DNA of 36,679 nt, taken from NCBI GenBank assembly GCA_022510545.1, contig JAFLTG010000025.1, forward strand, positions 1 to 36,679, in the 5' to 3' direction. The DNA comes from Lachnospiraceae bacterium. GTDB lineage: Bacteria; Bacillota; Clostridia; Lachnospirales; Lachnospiraceae. The position numbers and the translations under genes are program-made. Each line of letters starts with the position of its first letter. Position 1 is the first letter of the stretch. The notes beneath the pieces were generated by a model. It saw only the letters and a list, made by a program, of their open reading frames with translations, ran no database searches and was not told where the DNA came from. Positions 27,002-35,093 of the stretch are shown here, piece by piece.

Positions 27002-29230
27002 TTAAACCTCTACGCTATGAAGGGAACTGTACGTTTTTTCTTTCAATTTAGTATAAATTATATATATAATGACTAATATAGTCAACAGCGACACAATATC
27101 TGCAATTACAAATCCTGCAACAGGACCGAATCTTAAATTGATGGTATGTTCCCTACCATCGCCTGAGAGATTAATACGGATTCGATGTTGTTGGCCTTCT
27201 AAAATCTCTAATTTTTCCCCGGTTTCATCGTATGCACGGTATCCGGCATAGTTTAGTACAGGCATTTCTATATATGTTCCGTCGGCAGTTGATGTGTAGG
27301 TCATCCGAACCTTGGTTCCTTTTTTAGTATAATCGGATACAGTAACATAATTCAAATCTGAAACAATAACACTGGTAGTAAGTTTCTCATCTTCGATTCC
27401 GTCTATTCGCCATTCGTGGGGATAAAAGAGTCCTATGTTGGATGCCATCTTGCTGGCATGTCCTTTGGATGCTGTTGCCGAAGCATCATCATAGGGCATA
27501 TGTATATTGTCCGTAGGAACAGTCTGGAGTGTCAGCAGATTTAATCCGATAAGGAGAGCAAATATCAGATTCTTATATGGTTTTAAAATCTCTGACTTTG
27601 ACAGCCATATACCACCCGCAAATAATATACAGGCACTGGCAGGGCCTAAAAATCTCCATGGGAACTGCAGCATAGTCATAACGGAATTCAAAAACTCGTT
27701 TTTACATAATTCCATGCTAGGGAAGTAGCCTGTCGTCATATAAGTAAGAATACATCCCATCACTACCAAAAATATCAAATACGAGTCTGTTTTTGTGCGT
27801 TTTTTCGTTTTATCGCATATCAGATATATAACTGAGATTCCAAGGCATCCAAGAAGCGGAAGCCCAAGCGAAAAGTACTGTTTATTATAAAGGCTTATGC
27901 TCTGAACCAAATTGGAAGGATTTATGGACTGTTCAAAATAGCTGCTCCACCTTAAGATATTAGTTCCCAAATCTCCCCTTACATAATAATACAAAAACGA
28001 AACGATGAACCACAGGTTCAGCAGAATTGTAACACCTGCCGCCTTAGCGATTTCAATATAACGCTTTTCTTTCCATACATTCACTATAAATACCAATGTC
28101 GCAATTACGCAGAACGCAGTCACATAAGTGGCGCTCAGAATATGGCTTTGCAGTACCCCGCCAAATCCCAGCACAAGATAATACCATTTTTTTCTCTCTC
28201 CAAGCAGAATATGATAGACTCCGGCTATTACAAGGGGCCAGAAAGTCAACGCAAGAGTTTCTCCTAAGTCCCCGCGGGAAAAAATATTTGTAAAGCGATA
28301 TGGCATAAGTGTATACAAAACAACCGCAAGAATCACACTTCTCCTGGATTTGGTCATAGAGCGGAAAGCATAATATGCACACACCGCAGATCCCAGGTTT
28401 GCCAAAAAGACCACAACCTTATATGACAGTGCAATAGACACCCTGCATATTCGCAAAAAGGCGCCTATATAAAGAAAAAGGTATGGATACATTGCATTAA
28501 GATACCCGTTTCCTTTCAGTGCATCGGGCATTATTATAACAGGAATCTGACCATCCAGTATACCGTCTTTGATTCCCTCAATCCTTGCAAGATGATAACA
28601 CAAGTCATCTCCGTCAAATAAATAAGTCAAAAACATGGGCGAAGTTGCAAGCAATGCAACTCCGGCTATTATGCAGACATCAACCAGCTTATCCTGTGCA
28701 AAAGGCTTGTCCAGATGCCTTTTATAGAGAAAATATCCTAACAGATTAAGCAGCAAGAAAAGTACAATCATAAAATAAGTATCTGTATAAAACATAGTTC
28801 TTGGTGTAATTGTAAGCTTTTGTATTATGAAAGAACCGCTGCCTGAGAAATTAAGTTTGATCGTAAGCTGTTTTGCATCTTTAGCAAGTGTAAACTCCGT
28901 GGAAAATTTTTTCTGTGCCGGGTCAAGCGGCCATCCGGCAATCTTACTACCCTGTTCCCACAGCTCGACAACATTGCCTTCCTGATCCGCCTCATACGTA
29001 AAATCAATTTTATAGGTTCCTTTATTAACAACAAGTTCCGGGGTCATTGCAACATTGCCCGATTTAGCAACAGAATCCTTTACCACAATTGCATAGTCTG
29101 AATTAGCTACACCTGCAGAATACTGAAGTTCCGTTCCTATATATTCAAGCGGGTTATCACCCTCATTTCCAAGCCACAGCAAAAAGGTAATGCAGAATAT
29201 GCTGATAATATATATAACTTTTGATTTCAT
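27002..29230 (-). CDS. Large polytopic membrane protein (YfhO / GT-C-like) with extracytoplasmic beta-rich domains
   Basis: Start placed at the in-frame ATG at 29230 (GGGAGC ribosome-binding site just upstream) rather than the track start 29275. DGDDLCYHLARIEGIKDGILDGQIPV loop, many TM helices. Confidence 0.6.
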   Translation of the reverse strand: MKSKVIYIISIFCITFLLWLGNEGDNPLEYIGTELQYSAGVANSDYAIVVKDSVAKSGNVAMTPELVVNKGTYKIDFTYEADQEGNVVELWEQGSKIAGWPLDPAQKKFSTEFTLAKDAKQLTIKLNFSGSGSFIIQKLTITPRTMFYTDTYFMIVLFLLLNLLGYFLYKRHLDKPFAQDKLVDVCIIAGVALLATSPMFLTYLFDGDDLCYHLARIEGIKDGILDGQIPVIIMPDALKGNGYLNAMYPYLFLYIGAFLRICRVSIALSYKVVVFLANLGSAVCAYYAFRSMTKSRRSVILAVVLYTLMPYRFTNIFSRGDLGETLALTFWPLVIAGVYHILLGERKKWYYLVLGFGGVLQSHILSATYVTAFCVIATLVFIVNVWKEKRYIEIAKAAGVTILLNLWFIVSFLYYYVRGDLGTNILRWSSYFEQSINPSNLVQSISLYNKQYFSLGLPLLGCLGISVIYLICDKTKKRTKTDSYLIFLVVMGCILTYMTTGYFPSMELCKNEFLNSVMTMLQFPWRFLGPASACILFAGGIWLSKSEILKPYKNLIFALLIGLNLLTLQTVPTDNIHMPYDDASATASKGHASKMASNIGLFYPHEWRIDGIEDEKLTTSVIVSDLNYVTVSDYTKKGTKVRMTYTSTADGTYIEMPVLNYAGYRAYDETGEKLEILEGQQHRIRINLSGDGREHTINLRFGPVAGFVIADIVSLLTILVIIYIIYTKLKEKTYSSLHSVEV

Positions 29231-29286
29231 GTTTGCTCCCGTCTGCTTCATATAGTGCCTGTGCATTATTCTCAAATTTCAATTCC

Positions 29287-29315
29287 GTATTACAGGCACA
29301 ATATCTGCAAGACAA
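29287..29315 (-). promoter_or_regulatory. Possible promoter: TTGTCT - 17 nt - TAATAC
   Basis: Minus strand between pseC and the 27002..29230 gene. Confidence 0.28.
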
Positions 29316-29353
29316 ATAATTATTTTTTCATAATTTATAATTTTTAAACTAAT

Positions 29354-30547
29354 TTACTTTGCGTAATAGTTTGCAATTTTAGTAACCGCTTCTATTACAC
29401 TTTCCACATCCTCATCCGTCATAGAATAGTATAGAGGCAGTGTTATAATTTCTTCATATAATTTCTCCGCATTCGGACATATACCCCTGCGATATCCCAA
29501 CCGTTCGTAATATGGGAAATAGTAAGTTGGAATATAATGCACGTTACAGCAAACATTCTCTGCGCCCAGCGCTTCAAAAAAACGTTTCCTGTCAATTGTA
29601 AATTTATCCGGCATTATACGCAGTATGTAAAGATGCCTTGTGGTATCAGACTCCGGAATCTCCTTCTGTACAAAAATACCGGGTAATTTTGAAAAGGCTT
29701 CATTATATCTTGCAACAATTTCTTTTCTGCGTCTACAGAACATCTCCAGTTTATCAAGCTGGCTGATTATCAATGCCGCCTGCATATCTGTCATACGATA
29801 ATTATATCCAAGGTCTATCTGCTCATAATACCATGGGACGTCAGATTCATGCTCAAGCAGACTCTCATCTCTTGTAATACCATGTGAACGGTACAGTAAC
29901 AGCTTCTGATAGAATTCTTCACTATTGGTCAGAACCGCACCGCCCTCACCGCCTGTTATCGTCTTAACCGGATGAAAGCTGAACGTGGTCATATCCGCAA
30001 TTGAACCGTTGGCGCGACCCTTATATTTCGTGCCTATTACATGCGCACCGTCTTCGATAAGCACCATATTGTTAGAATGACAGATTTCCAGTAATTCATC
30101 TAATTCCGTCGATTGACCAGTATAGTCAACCGCTACTACTGCCTTACTTTTATCCGTCACACACTTTTCTACCGAGGCAGGATCTATATTATAGGTCTCA
30201 GGATTTATATCCGCAAAAACCGGACGTGCACCGCAGTACAAGGCACAGTTAGCTGAGGCCGCAAATGTAATAGGTGTTGTGATCACTTCATCTCCCTCAC
30301 CTACACCTGCTGCCAAACAGGCAATATGAAGCGCTGCGGTTCCGTTACTGCATACCACCGCATACTTTGCCCCTGTCAGCTCGCAGAGCTTTTTTTCCAA
30401 TTCGGTAATCTTGGGTCCACAGGTCAGGAAGTCACTTCTAAGTACATCCACAACCGCCTGGATATCGGCTTCATCAATGTATTGATGTCCGTAACTTATT
30501 TTGCTGTTTCTGACCGGAGTGCCGCCTTCTATTGCTGGTTTTTCCAT
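29354..30547 (-). CDS. pseC: UDP-4-amino-4,6-dideoxy-N-acetyl-beta-L-altrosamine transaminase
   Basis: 397 aa; ISYGHQYIDEADIQAVVDVLRSDFLTCGPKITELEKKL, TTPITFAASANCALYCGA, IEDGAHVIGTKYKG, FSFHPVKTITGGEGG, DLGYNYRMTDMQAAL. Confidence 0.93.
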   Translation of the reverse strand: MEKPAIEGGTPVRNSKISYGHQYIDEADIQAVVDVLRSDFLTCGPKITELEKKLCELTGAKYAVVCSNGTAALHIACLAAGVGEGDEVITTPITFAASANCALYCGARPVFADINPETYNIDPASVEKCVTDKSKAVVAVDYTGQSTELDELLEICHSNNMVLIEDGAHVIGTKYKGRANGSIADMTTFSFHPVKTITGGEGGAVLTNSEEFYQKLLLYRSHGITRDESLLEHESDVPWYYEQIDLGYNYRMTDMQAALIISQLDKLEMFCRRRKEIVARYNEAFSKLPGIFVQKEIPESDTTRHLYILRIMPDKFTIDRKRFFEALGAENVCCNVHYIPTYYFPYYERLGYRRGICPNAEKLYEEIITLPLYYSMTDEDVESVIEAVTKIANYYAK

Positions 30548-30618
30548 AGTTGAATGACCTTTCTGTGGGATTGTTGATTATTCCATAGTGTACTTTTTCT
30601 ACTTCATAGCTATTAAAT

Positions 30619-30644
30619 AAGGACATGTATTCCTACATGTCCTT
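30619..30644. terminator. Perfect 11-bp inverted repeat AAGGACATGTA-TTCC-TACATGTCCTT (terminator or leader attenuator)
   Basis: 11-nt arms at 30619-30629 and 30634-30644, 4-nt loop, flanked by T-rich sequence on both strands; lies between the pseC promoter and its start codon. Confidence 0.6.
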
Positions 30645-30701
30645 TTGCTATTACAATACTGGTAAGAATACCTCTCTATTGCTTTATCTACGTTGATTTT
30701 T

Positions 30702-30730
30702 AGTATAGCATAGATAATTGGGGTTGGCAA
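30702..30730 (-). promoter_or_regulatory. Putative sigma-A promoter: TTGCCA - 17 nt - TATACT with extended -10 (TGCTATACT)
   Basis: Minus strand, about 155 nt upstream of the pseC start; -10 at complement 30702-30707, -35 at complement 30725-30730. Confidence 0.55.
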
Positions 30731-30764
30731 TATATCTATACTTTGGGAACTTAGATAATAACTT

Positions 30765-30820
30765 CTATAATACGTCCGGCAACGGAAAATATTTTGCTTT
30801 CTGTATTATATGTCTGGCAA
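30765..30820. repeat. Imperfect 18-nt direct repeat CTATAATACGTCCGGCAA / GTATTATATGTCTGGCAA
   Basis: Copies at 30765-30782 and 30803-30820, 14/18 identical by eye, just upstream of the pseC promoter. Confidence 0.35.
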
Positions 30821-30835
30821 ATTCTTAATAGTTAA

Positions 30836-31483
30836 TCAATTAAATACTACTATAATATCATATTCACCCACATCATAAGAACCATGCATAAAATTTTCAA
30901 TCAAGGTAATTGCATTTGTCTTTGCTTTATCAAGCAAACCATCTCCTATGGATTTTTCTTTCTCACTATTTTCCAGATCAACTAATGAATCGGCTACATC
31001 TGCCACACTAATAGGATTAAAAATATTATTTTTTTCATCATAAAGTTGAAAGCTATCATGGTGAACTTCAGAGCTGATTATCTTAACATCAGGAAGTTTA
31101 ACTGTTATTAATTTTTTGGTATCATTTTTATCAATTTGGATTTTCGTAAAATCAATTCCGGCCTTTATTGTGCCATCATAACTATAAATAAACATTGACG
31201 TTGTAAACGGAATCTTAAATCCTTTTATTTCCCTTGAACTATCTACCTGCTCTACATGGGTATAATTATATTCAGCAGTACATAATTCACCAATATTAGC
31301 CATACTGGATCTTATGGTCTCTCCTGAAATTTGAATTTCTTTTTCGACTACTTTTTCAACCTCCCTAACAACTTCAACCTCTTTAATCTGCTTACTATAG
31401 TAATACTTTGTTCCCAGAAACACTCCACAACAAATCAAAATCATAGCAATTATTCCTACTGCTATATTAAATATTTTTTTCAT
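30836..31483 (-). CDS. DUF4230-like protein with N-terminal TM anchor
   Basis: 215 aa; single N-terminal TM helix, coiled EVEVVREVEKVVEKE segment, VKLPDVKIISSEVHHDSFQLYDEKNNIFNPIS resembling DUF4230; GGGAGG ribosome-binding site upstream. Confidence 0.6.
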   Translation of the reverse strand: MKKIFNIAVGIIAMILICCGVFLGTKYYYSKQIKEVEVVREVEKVVEKEIQISGETIRSSMANIGELCTAEYNYTHVEQVDSSREIKGFKIPFTTSMFIYSYDGTIKAGIDFTKIQIDKNDTKKLITVKLPDVKIISSEVHHDSFQLYDEKNNIFNPISVADVADSLVDLENSEKEKSIGDGLLDKAKTNAITLIENFMHGSYDVGEYDIIVVFN

Positions 31484-31538
31484 TTGTGTACCTCCCTAAT
31501 AAATGTTTTCTTTTTTCAATATAAACACTCTTTTACAT

Positions 31539-31568
31539 ATTATATTCTTTTTAAAACACACATTTCAA
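31539..31568 (-). promoter_or_regulatory. Putative sigma-A promoter: TTGAAA - 18 nt - TATAAT
   Basis: Minus strand, upstream of the DUF4230-like gene. Confidence 0.5.
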
Positions 31569-31603
31569 ATTAATTATCCTCTTCCTTCAAAAATAAAATT
31601 TAG

Positions 31604-31801
31604 CTATTGGTAATCAACGGAAATATGGTATTTTGTGATAATACAATCATCAAGGTCGTATGGAGGCATGGGCAAAAGGATATATAAAATATGTATGAAT
31701 AATTCATAAACTCTATAACGTGTATAAAAGGCCTCTGAGGAATCCCCATCAGCCTTGATTTTACTGATTAATTTTAATGAATTTGCAAGAATTCTATTTA
31801 C
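31604..31801 (-). pseudogene. Start-less coding-like frame, probable gene relic
   Basis: Open on the minus strand from just after TGA (31802-31804) to TAG (31604-31606): VNRILANSLKLISKIKADGDSSEAFYTRYRVYELFIHILYILLPMPPYDLDDCIITKYHISVDYQ*. No ATG/GTG/TTG near the 5' end. Confidence 0.45.
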
Positions 31802-31974
31802 TCAATGATACTAGCCACACGACTTGAACCTACAGTACGTCCACCCTCACGAATTAAGGCGAGATAATCTGTAGTGTAGAATGGCGTGTTTTCAGTATTG
31901 ATTTTTTCGGAAAGTTTAGATTTTCACTGTATTTTCAAGATATTTGTAGACATTTTATAGCCAACTTCTATCAT
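31798..31974 (-). pseudogene. EF-Tu-like C-terminus in a short ORF interrupted by an in-frame TGA
   Basis: Minus strand: ATG (31972-31974) MIEVGYKMSTNILKIQ-TGA(31924-31926)-KSKLSEKINTENTPFYTTDYLALIREGGRTVGSSRVASIIE-TAA(31798-31800). The last ~17 aa resemble the EF-Tu C-terminus (REGGRTVG...IIE). Confidence 0.55.
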
Positions 31975-32016
31975 AAAATATCCCTGATTCCAACTTATAC
32001 CCTATTCATTTTATTT

Positions 32017-33135
32017 TTAACAATTATCCAATTTAAAGCGACTGCAATTTTCACATAAACCCAGGCACTCCGTTAGCTCAAAAATATCATTCTTACGTAT
32101 AACACCTACATATTTTATATTTTTTCTTCTACAAATATCAATTATTTGTTTTCTATCTTCTTTTGACATCCTATTGCCCAAATATACTTTGCTAATTTTA
32201 AAAAAATCACAGTTATAATCATCTGCAAGCATATTTCCGGGGCTAACTAGCCTCCACTCATCTTGCTCCTTCCAATCTATGCTCTTTGTTAAAACTCCAT
32301 ATTTATATATATTTTCAATTAACCTTTCATCGCTTTTATCTTCCATATATTTTAGACATTCATCTAATACGCTTGTCCGCACATTACTATATATTACAGG
32401 AAATAAATTATGAAAAATTATTTCATATTCCTCTGAATATTCCGGAACTTCGTACTCAATACAAAACCCCTTATGATTATTAGCATATTGTGATGCCCAC
32501 ATACGATTCATATATGGCGAAGTTGAAAAACAAGCTATTCTAAATTTTTCACTTAATGTTTCTCTTATAAAACTCACTTCCGAATGCAATGCCTCCATAA
32601 AGGCAATTTGCCATACATCTTCTCGATTATAATTATTTTTAAGTGCTATGCACATATGAAGTACAAACATTGTATGTGTTTCATCATTACTTGTACCATC
32701 GTCACATATTCGAAACACATTCTTTAATGCACTTTCTAGATCAATTCCTTCCTGTTGTAGCTTTATAACCCTATCATATATATTCTGTGCAAAAAGATAT
32801 ATGTATTTCCAATAATCTGTTTCTATTATATCAAATCCACAATGCGCAGCATAATATCTTAATCTCTCAAAAGAGTATTCATATTCATCAAAAACAATAG
32901 AACAATCATAAATATCATCAAATTTATCAGGACTTTGCAAATATACTGTATTATTTTCTAATGCTTCTAAAGAATAGTTTTTCTTAGTAACTTCATCAAT
33001 AGTATTTGGGAAGTACTTAAATAAGCTTTTCGGCATATTCGTGATATTGCTTACAGCCCACTCTGTCATTTTCAAATTTCTAATATATTCTTGCGTATAC
33101 ACATGATTTCTAATAATATAATTATTTGCTTCCAT
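32017..33135 (-). CDS. DUF2971-family protein
   Basis: Start refined from a TTG at 33156 to ATG at 33135 (GTGGAGGATTT upstream). SLFKYFPNTIDE, VYLQSPDKFDDIYDC, RIACFSTSPYMNRMWASQYANNHKGFCIEYEV. Confidence 0.82.
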   Translation of the reverse strand: MEANNYIIRNHVYTQEYIRNLKMTEWAVSNITNMPKSLFKYFPNTIDEVTKKNYSLEALENNTVYLQSPDKFDDIYDCSIVFDEYEYSFERLRYYAAHCGFDIIETDYWKYIYLFAQNIYDRVIKLQQEGIDLESALKNVFRICDDGTSNDETHTMFVLHMCIALKNNYNREDVWQIAFMEALHSEVSFIRETLSEKFRIACFSTSPYMNRMWASQYANNHKGFCIEYEVPEYSEEYEIIFHNLFPVIYSNVRTSVLDECLKYMEDKSDERLIENIYKYGVLTKSIDWKEQDEWRLVSPGNMLADDYNCDFFKISKVYLGNRMSKEDRKQIIDICRRKNIKYVGVIRKNDIFELTECLGLCENCSRFKLDNC

Positions 33136-33152
33136 AAATCCTCCACAAAATC

Positions 33153-34928
33153 TCAATGTTTCAGCTTAATGTATCTTCTTTTTTTCGTGGCAGTCGTACC
33201 CGTGATAGCTCCCATTTTAACCAATTCATTGAGCAATTGCCTTGTTCTAGATCCTTTCAGATCTAACAATTGTGCAATATCGTCTGCACTGTATTCCACG
33301 CCTGTTTTCATTATAGACAAAATCTGTTTCTGCCGATCAGATAGTTTTTCTGCCGATTCTGCCGATTTTTCTGCCGATTCTGCCAATATATCCGCCAATT
33401 CCTTTGCAAATTTATTTGAGCCTCCTGATAATGCAACAATTTCAGAAATCTTTTGTGTAATAACATCTAATGCCTTCTCAATATCATCTTTTGAATTATC
33501 TGCTATGTCAGATAGTCTGTCATATAATATCTCTGCCGTATTAATCCAATTATCTGGTGAAACATTGGTAGAACTTATCTGGTTGTCTTTTAAAATATTT
33601 ATAAGCTTTTCTATTTCATTCTTTGAAAATGCTGGAATTTGCGACAACTGTTCAAACATAGACTTCATAACGGTATCCAATACCGAAACTGTCCTCAATT
33701 TTAATGTGACTTGATTTAAAACGGTATCTTCTATTAGTTCTGGCTCTACCCATCCAGAATCTCTCCATACAGCAAGAATCGTCGGGAAACCAGAACCGGC
33801 ATTATCACCAAATCCAACCATACGCAACATTGTCTGCATACGAGGATTCCTTGGCTTAGAATTTCCACCCTTAAAAATCTCTTCTTTCGGAAGTTTCAAT
33901 ATTCCTGGATTTGTAAAACTAAAGCCATCTGATGTTTTTATAATTTTTAATGTTCCGGCATCCAACAAATAATCTGCATGGATAATAAGATTTACAAAAG
34001 CCTCTCTTATTGCCTTGTGTACTGGTGTATCATCAACCCTCTGCTGATTTTCCAGTACAAAAGGTTTCTTTAAGTCAACTGTAAGCTTGGAAATGACTTT
34101 TGTAAAAAAATTGAATAAATTATTTTCCCATGTGCCATCATAAGTGACACGATCATTCCATCTAATTTCTGATGTTATCTGACTTTCGTCACGATAGTCC
34201 ATAAATACATTATCAAACTCATCACGCACAGCCAAACCTTTTCCAAACATCATTAAGCCAGCTAGTGTGAGTCCCTCGGTTCCAGTTCTCCTATCCTTTC
34301 TGTAACCTCCTAAAGCCTCTAAAAACTCTTTGTCTTCATACGAATTCCATATATGTTCCGGATTACGGGTCTGAAACATTTTACGATAATGCTTTAGAGT
34401 CTCAAGATCAATATCGTCTATTGAATAATATCCCAGTACAAGGCTATCATTCCCATCAGGATTCTGATCACGCAACATGGCACGCACTTCATCCTCTGTA
34501 GCATGATAATCACCTTCATGGTTTCTCTTGTAGGTACCCTTATATGGATTTTCGCCAACATAGACCGGCCGTTGCTTATAATCTGCCCTGGGAACATGAA
34601 TAACAATCAGGCTGACATCATTCTCTTCAACAATAAATACATCTTCATCTTTTAAAATGTTTACATTTACTTTGTTTCCATTAATTGTATTCCAGAAATC
34701 TTCTAACTGTCTGGCAGGATTCTCAATTCCCTGTATGATAAATCTCTCTTCCGGAGCCTTCTTCTTTTTATCTTCATAAACACCAAGAACAATGTGCCCA
34801 CCTTTTGTATTGGCAAATGCAGAATAAGATTCATATGCAGATCTCGGTATAGTATTCTCTGCCTTTTTGCATTCCACATCTATTTTTTCACCTTTATATA
34901 TCAATTGTTTTATTGACTGCATGTCCAT
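33153..34928 (-). CDS. AlbA_2 / Schlafen-type ATP-binding protein (RecG-like C-terminal ATPase) with C-terminal wHTH
   Basis: 591 aa; DVECKKAENTIPRSAYESYSAFANTKGGHIVLGV, REAFVNLIIHADYL, MLRMVGFGDNAGSGFPTI, C-terminal YSADDIAQLLDLKGSRTRQLLNELVKMGAI. Confidence 0.88.
   Translation of the reverse strand: MDMQSIKQLIYKGEKIDVECKKAENTIPRSAYESYSAFANTKGGHIVLGVYEDKKKKAPEERFIIQGIENPARQLEDFWNTINGNKVNVNILKDEDVFIVEENDVSLIVIHVPRADYKQRPVYVGENPYKGTYKRNHEGDYHATEDEVRAMLRDQNPDGNDSLVLGYYSIDDIDLETLKHYRKMFQTRNPEHIWNSYEDKEFLEALGGYRKDRRTGTEGLTLAGLMMFGKGLAVRDEFDNVFMDYRDESQITSEIRWNDRVTYDGTWENNLFNFFTKVISKLTVDLKKPFVLENQQRVDDTPVHKAIREAFVNLIIHADYLLDAGTLKIIKTSDGFSFTNPGILKLPKEEIFKGGNSKPRNPRMQTMLRMVGFGDNAGSGFPTILAVWRDSGWVEPELIEDTVLNQVTLKLRTVSVLDTVMKSMFEQLSQIPAFSKNEIEKLINILKDNQISSTNVSPDNWINTAEILYDRLSDIADNSKDDIEKALDVITQKISEIVALSGGSNKFAKELADILAESAEKSAESAEKLSDRQKQILSIMKTGVEYSADDIAQLLDLKGSRTRQLLNELVKMGAITGTTATKKRRYIKLKH
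33345..33386 (-). repeat. Two tandem copies of a 21-nt unit inside the AlbA_2 gene (encodes AESAEKS-AESAEKL)
   Basis: TTTTTCTGCCGATTCTGCCGA at 33345-33365 and TTTTTCTGCCGATTCTGCCAA at 33366-33386; one mismatch. Confidence 0.92.
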
Positions 34929-34962
34929 GATTGCACCTGCCTAAAATTTTATTAGACTTTGT

Positions 34963-34990
34963 TTTATAATATTTTTGCTCTGTTACTCAA
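34963..34990 (-). promoter_or_regulatory. Possible promoter: TTGAGT - 16 nt - TATAAA
   Basis: Minus strand between hsdR and the AlbA_2 gene. Confidence 0.35.
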
Positions 34991-35093
34991 GTATCATTCT
35001 TGAATATTTATTCTAATTCATATATCTCTCCAAAAAGATCCTTGTACTTTTACTCTATCAAAGAAGTATGCTACTATTAAATAACATTTATTG

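Noticed and set aside
31726-31757. Terminator-like imperfect hairpin AAGGC...TGAGG-AATC-CC..TCA-GCCTT
   Set aside because: Stem is bulged and lies inside the coding-like relic frame (KADGDSSEAF), so the pairing may be incidental; not called as a terminator.
31924-31926. In-frame TGA as a selenocysteine codon
   Set aside because: No convincing bacterial SECIS-type stem-loop immediately 3' of the TGA, and the surrounding region looks degenerate; a nonsense mutation is simpler.
33345-33386. Short tandem repeat as a CRISPR array
   Set aside because: Only two contiguous 21-nt units with no spacers, inside a coding frame.
33091-33714. 207-aa plus-strand ORF opposite the AlbA_2 gene
   Set aside because: Low-complexity SADSADFSADSAN translation is the antisense of the 21-nt repeat region; no domain features.
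34929-35093. Short coding-like frame (YLIVAYFFDRVKVQGSFWRDI) between hsdR and the AlbA_2 gene
   Set aside because: Only about 20 codons and no start; too short to separate from chance.
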